Part shown: in pieces, positions 37,499 through 38,431 of the stretch
How positions within the stretch are numbered: position 1 is the first letter of the stretch
Layout: each line of letters begins with the position of its first letter
Source: an uncultured Hyphomicrobiales bacterium
Lineage (GTDB): Bacteria > Pseudomonadota > Alphaproteobacteria > Rhizobiales > Beijerinckiaceae
Length of the DNA: 38,431 nt
Reading direction: 5' to 3'
Assembly: GCA_903877935.1 (NCBI GenBank)
Contig: CAIRGA010000198.1
Location: 1-38,431, forward strand
Notes under the pieces: model-generated
Databases searched by the model: none
What the model was told of the DNA's origin: nothing
The model's input: the letters and a program-made list of their open reading frames with translations, nothing else
Position numbers and translations under genes: made by a program

Positions 37499-38431
37499 TG
37501 AATCGGTTTGCAGAATTATTAGATCGATTAGCCTATGAGCCGCGCCGTAACGCAAAGATCAGGCTCCTTTCGGATTATTTTTCAACGACACCGGACCCCG
37601 ATCGCGGCTTTGGACTTGCTGCAATAACCGGGACGCTCGATTTTCTTCACGCCAAACCGGCAATGATCAGGGCCTTAATCGCAGAGCGGGTGGATCCAAC
37701 CTTATTCGAACTATCCTATGACTATGTGGGTGATCTATCCGAAACCATAGCACTCCTGTGGCCCGAAAAGGCACCGAAGCCGACAGATGGTTCCCTCGGT
37801 CTGGGAGAAATCGTCTCTCTGTTATCGAGGGCTAAAAAGGTCGAAGTTGCAGAGTTGTTGGCCATTCTTTTAGATCAGCTTGATGAAACAGGGCGCTGGG
37901 CCCTTTTAAAATTGATAACGGGCGGTTTGCGGATCGGTGTTTCATCGCGGCTAGCTAAAACGGCCCTTGCCGAAATGGCGGGGCTTGATGTCGATGAGAT
38001 CGAACAGGTCTGGCATGGTTTGGAGCCACCCTTCGAATCGCTTTTTCGATGGCTGGAAGGTAAGGGTCCCTCTCCCACAACCAACAATCCCGCACCTTTT
38101 CGTCCGGTTATGCTCGCGCATGCGTTAGAGGAAAATGAATTCCGATCGTTAGAGGCATCCGATTTCATTGCGGAATGGAAATGGGATGGCATTCGGGTTC
38201 AAGCCTCCTCGGGCCTGGACGAAACTGGCTCGACTATAACGCGACTATATTCGCGAACGGGCGATGATATTTCCAACGCGTTTCCCGATGTGGTTGATGC
38301 TTTAGCAGGACTTAACGGAACCATTGATGGTGAATTGCTCATCATTCGCGATGGTCAGGTCGAAAGCTTCAATGCGTTACAGCAGAGATTAAACCGTAAA
38401 AAACTTTCGATAAAACTACTCGATGAATACC
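37498..38431 (+). CDS. ATP-dependent DNA ligase (5' part, cut by window edge)
   Basis: The first 311 residues are in the window and the frame is open to the right edge. After an N-terminal helical DNA-binding domain (about residues 1-200) comes the adenylation motif AEWKWDGIRVQ, whose Lys228 forms the AMP intermediate. SRTGDDIS and the motif-III-like IDGELLI follow. It seals nicks using ATP and belongs with the preceding exonuclease (one-base overlap). It is the ligase-associated type rather than LigD: no polymerase or phosphoesterase domain is seen in the visible part. The C-terminal OB domain lies outside. Confidence 0.93.
   Translation, partial: MNRFAELLDRLAYEPRRNAKIRLLSDYFSTTPDPDRGFGLAAITGTLDFLHAKPAMIRALIAERVDPTLFELSYDYVGDLSETIALLWPEKAPKPTDGSLGLGEIVSLLSRAKKVEVAELLAILLDQLDETGRWALLKLITGGLRIGVSSRLAKTALAEMAGLDVDEIEQVWHGLEPPFESLFRWLEGKGPSPTTNNPAPFRPVMLAHALEENEFRSLEASDFIAEWKWDGIRVQASSGLDETGSTITRLYSRTGDDISNAFPDVVDALAGLNGTIDGELLIIRDGQVESFNALQQRLNRKKLSIKLLDEY

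Overview
This window is the right-hand part of a photosynthesis gene cluster of an anoxygenic phototrophic alphaproteobacterium, followed by ordinary chromosomal housekeeping genes. The evidence is the set bchZ-bchY-bchX-bchC-crtF-crtE / crtD-crtC / crtB / crtI-bchO-bchD-bchI, which makes bacteriochlorophyll a and methoxylated acyclic carotenoids. A Rhizobiales (Hyphomicrobiales) affiliation is my inference. It rests on an apparent DXR-like (DRL) reductoisomerase, the rmuC/def-fmt-truA grouping and the ligase-associated exonuclease/ligase pair. No rRNA, tRNA, CRISPR array or insertion sequence was recognised.

Layout. (1) 1-5666, minus strand: crtE-crtF, then bchC-bchX-bchY-bchZ, with bchZ cut by the window edge. 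A tandem PpsR/CrtJ-type operator lies over the bchC promoter, and another palindrome lies between the divergent crtE and crtD. (2) 5771-8142, plus strand: crtD-crtC with an unusually long gene overlap. (3) 8216-11826, minus strand: a cytochrome P450, an ATP-grasp ligase and crtB. These are followed on the plus strand by a four-histidine-rich-motif membrane protein resembling DUF2306 (11913-12680). The P450, the ligase and the membrane protein are not standard photosynthesis-cluster genes. (4) 12626-22310, minus strand: one long transcription unit, DRL-like gene -> dxs -> bchI -> bchD -> bchO -> DUF3422 -> crtI. From bchI to crtI the genes overlap by 1-4 bases. It starts at a second tandem PpsR-type promoter with the same geometry as that of bchC. 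(5) 22606-38431: gyrB, an MFS exporter, rmuC, def-fmt-truA-cobS-DUF1289, a TauE/SafE permease, dusA, a peptide-type ABC transporter without a visible binding protein, a Nudix hydrolase, and a DNA exonuclease/ATP-dependent ligase pair that runs off the right edge.

How the genes work together: DXS and the DRL-like enzyme would feed the MEP pathway. CrtE makes GGPP, used both for the bacteriochlorophyll tail and for carotenoids. CrtB, CrtI, CrtC, CrtD and CrtF carry out phytoene synthesis, desaturation, hydration, 3,4-desaturation and O-methylation. BchI/BchD are magnesium-chelatase subunits, and BchXYZ and BchC act late in bacteriochlorophyllide formation. The two promoters with perfect TGTC-N10-GACA palindromes suggest that isoprenoid supply, chelation and late bacteriochlorophyll steps share one light/oxygen-responsive repressor.

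The most promising novelties are the dxs-DRL pair under a photosynthesis operator, the P450 + ATP-grasp (+ membrane protein) island between crtB and crtI, and DUF3422 inside the coupled bch/crt operon. Base composition drops in the middle: by hand count, 1501-1560 is 60% G+C and 14941-15000 is 45%. These are only two samples.
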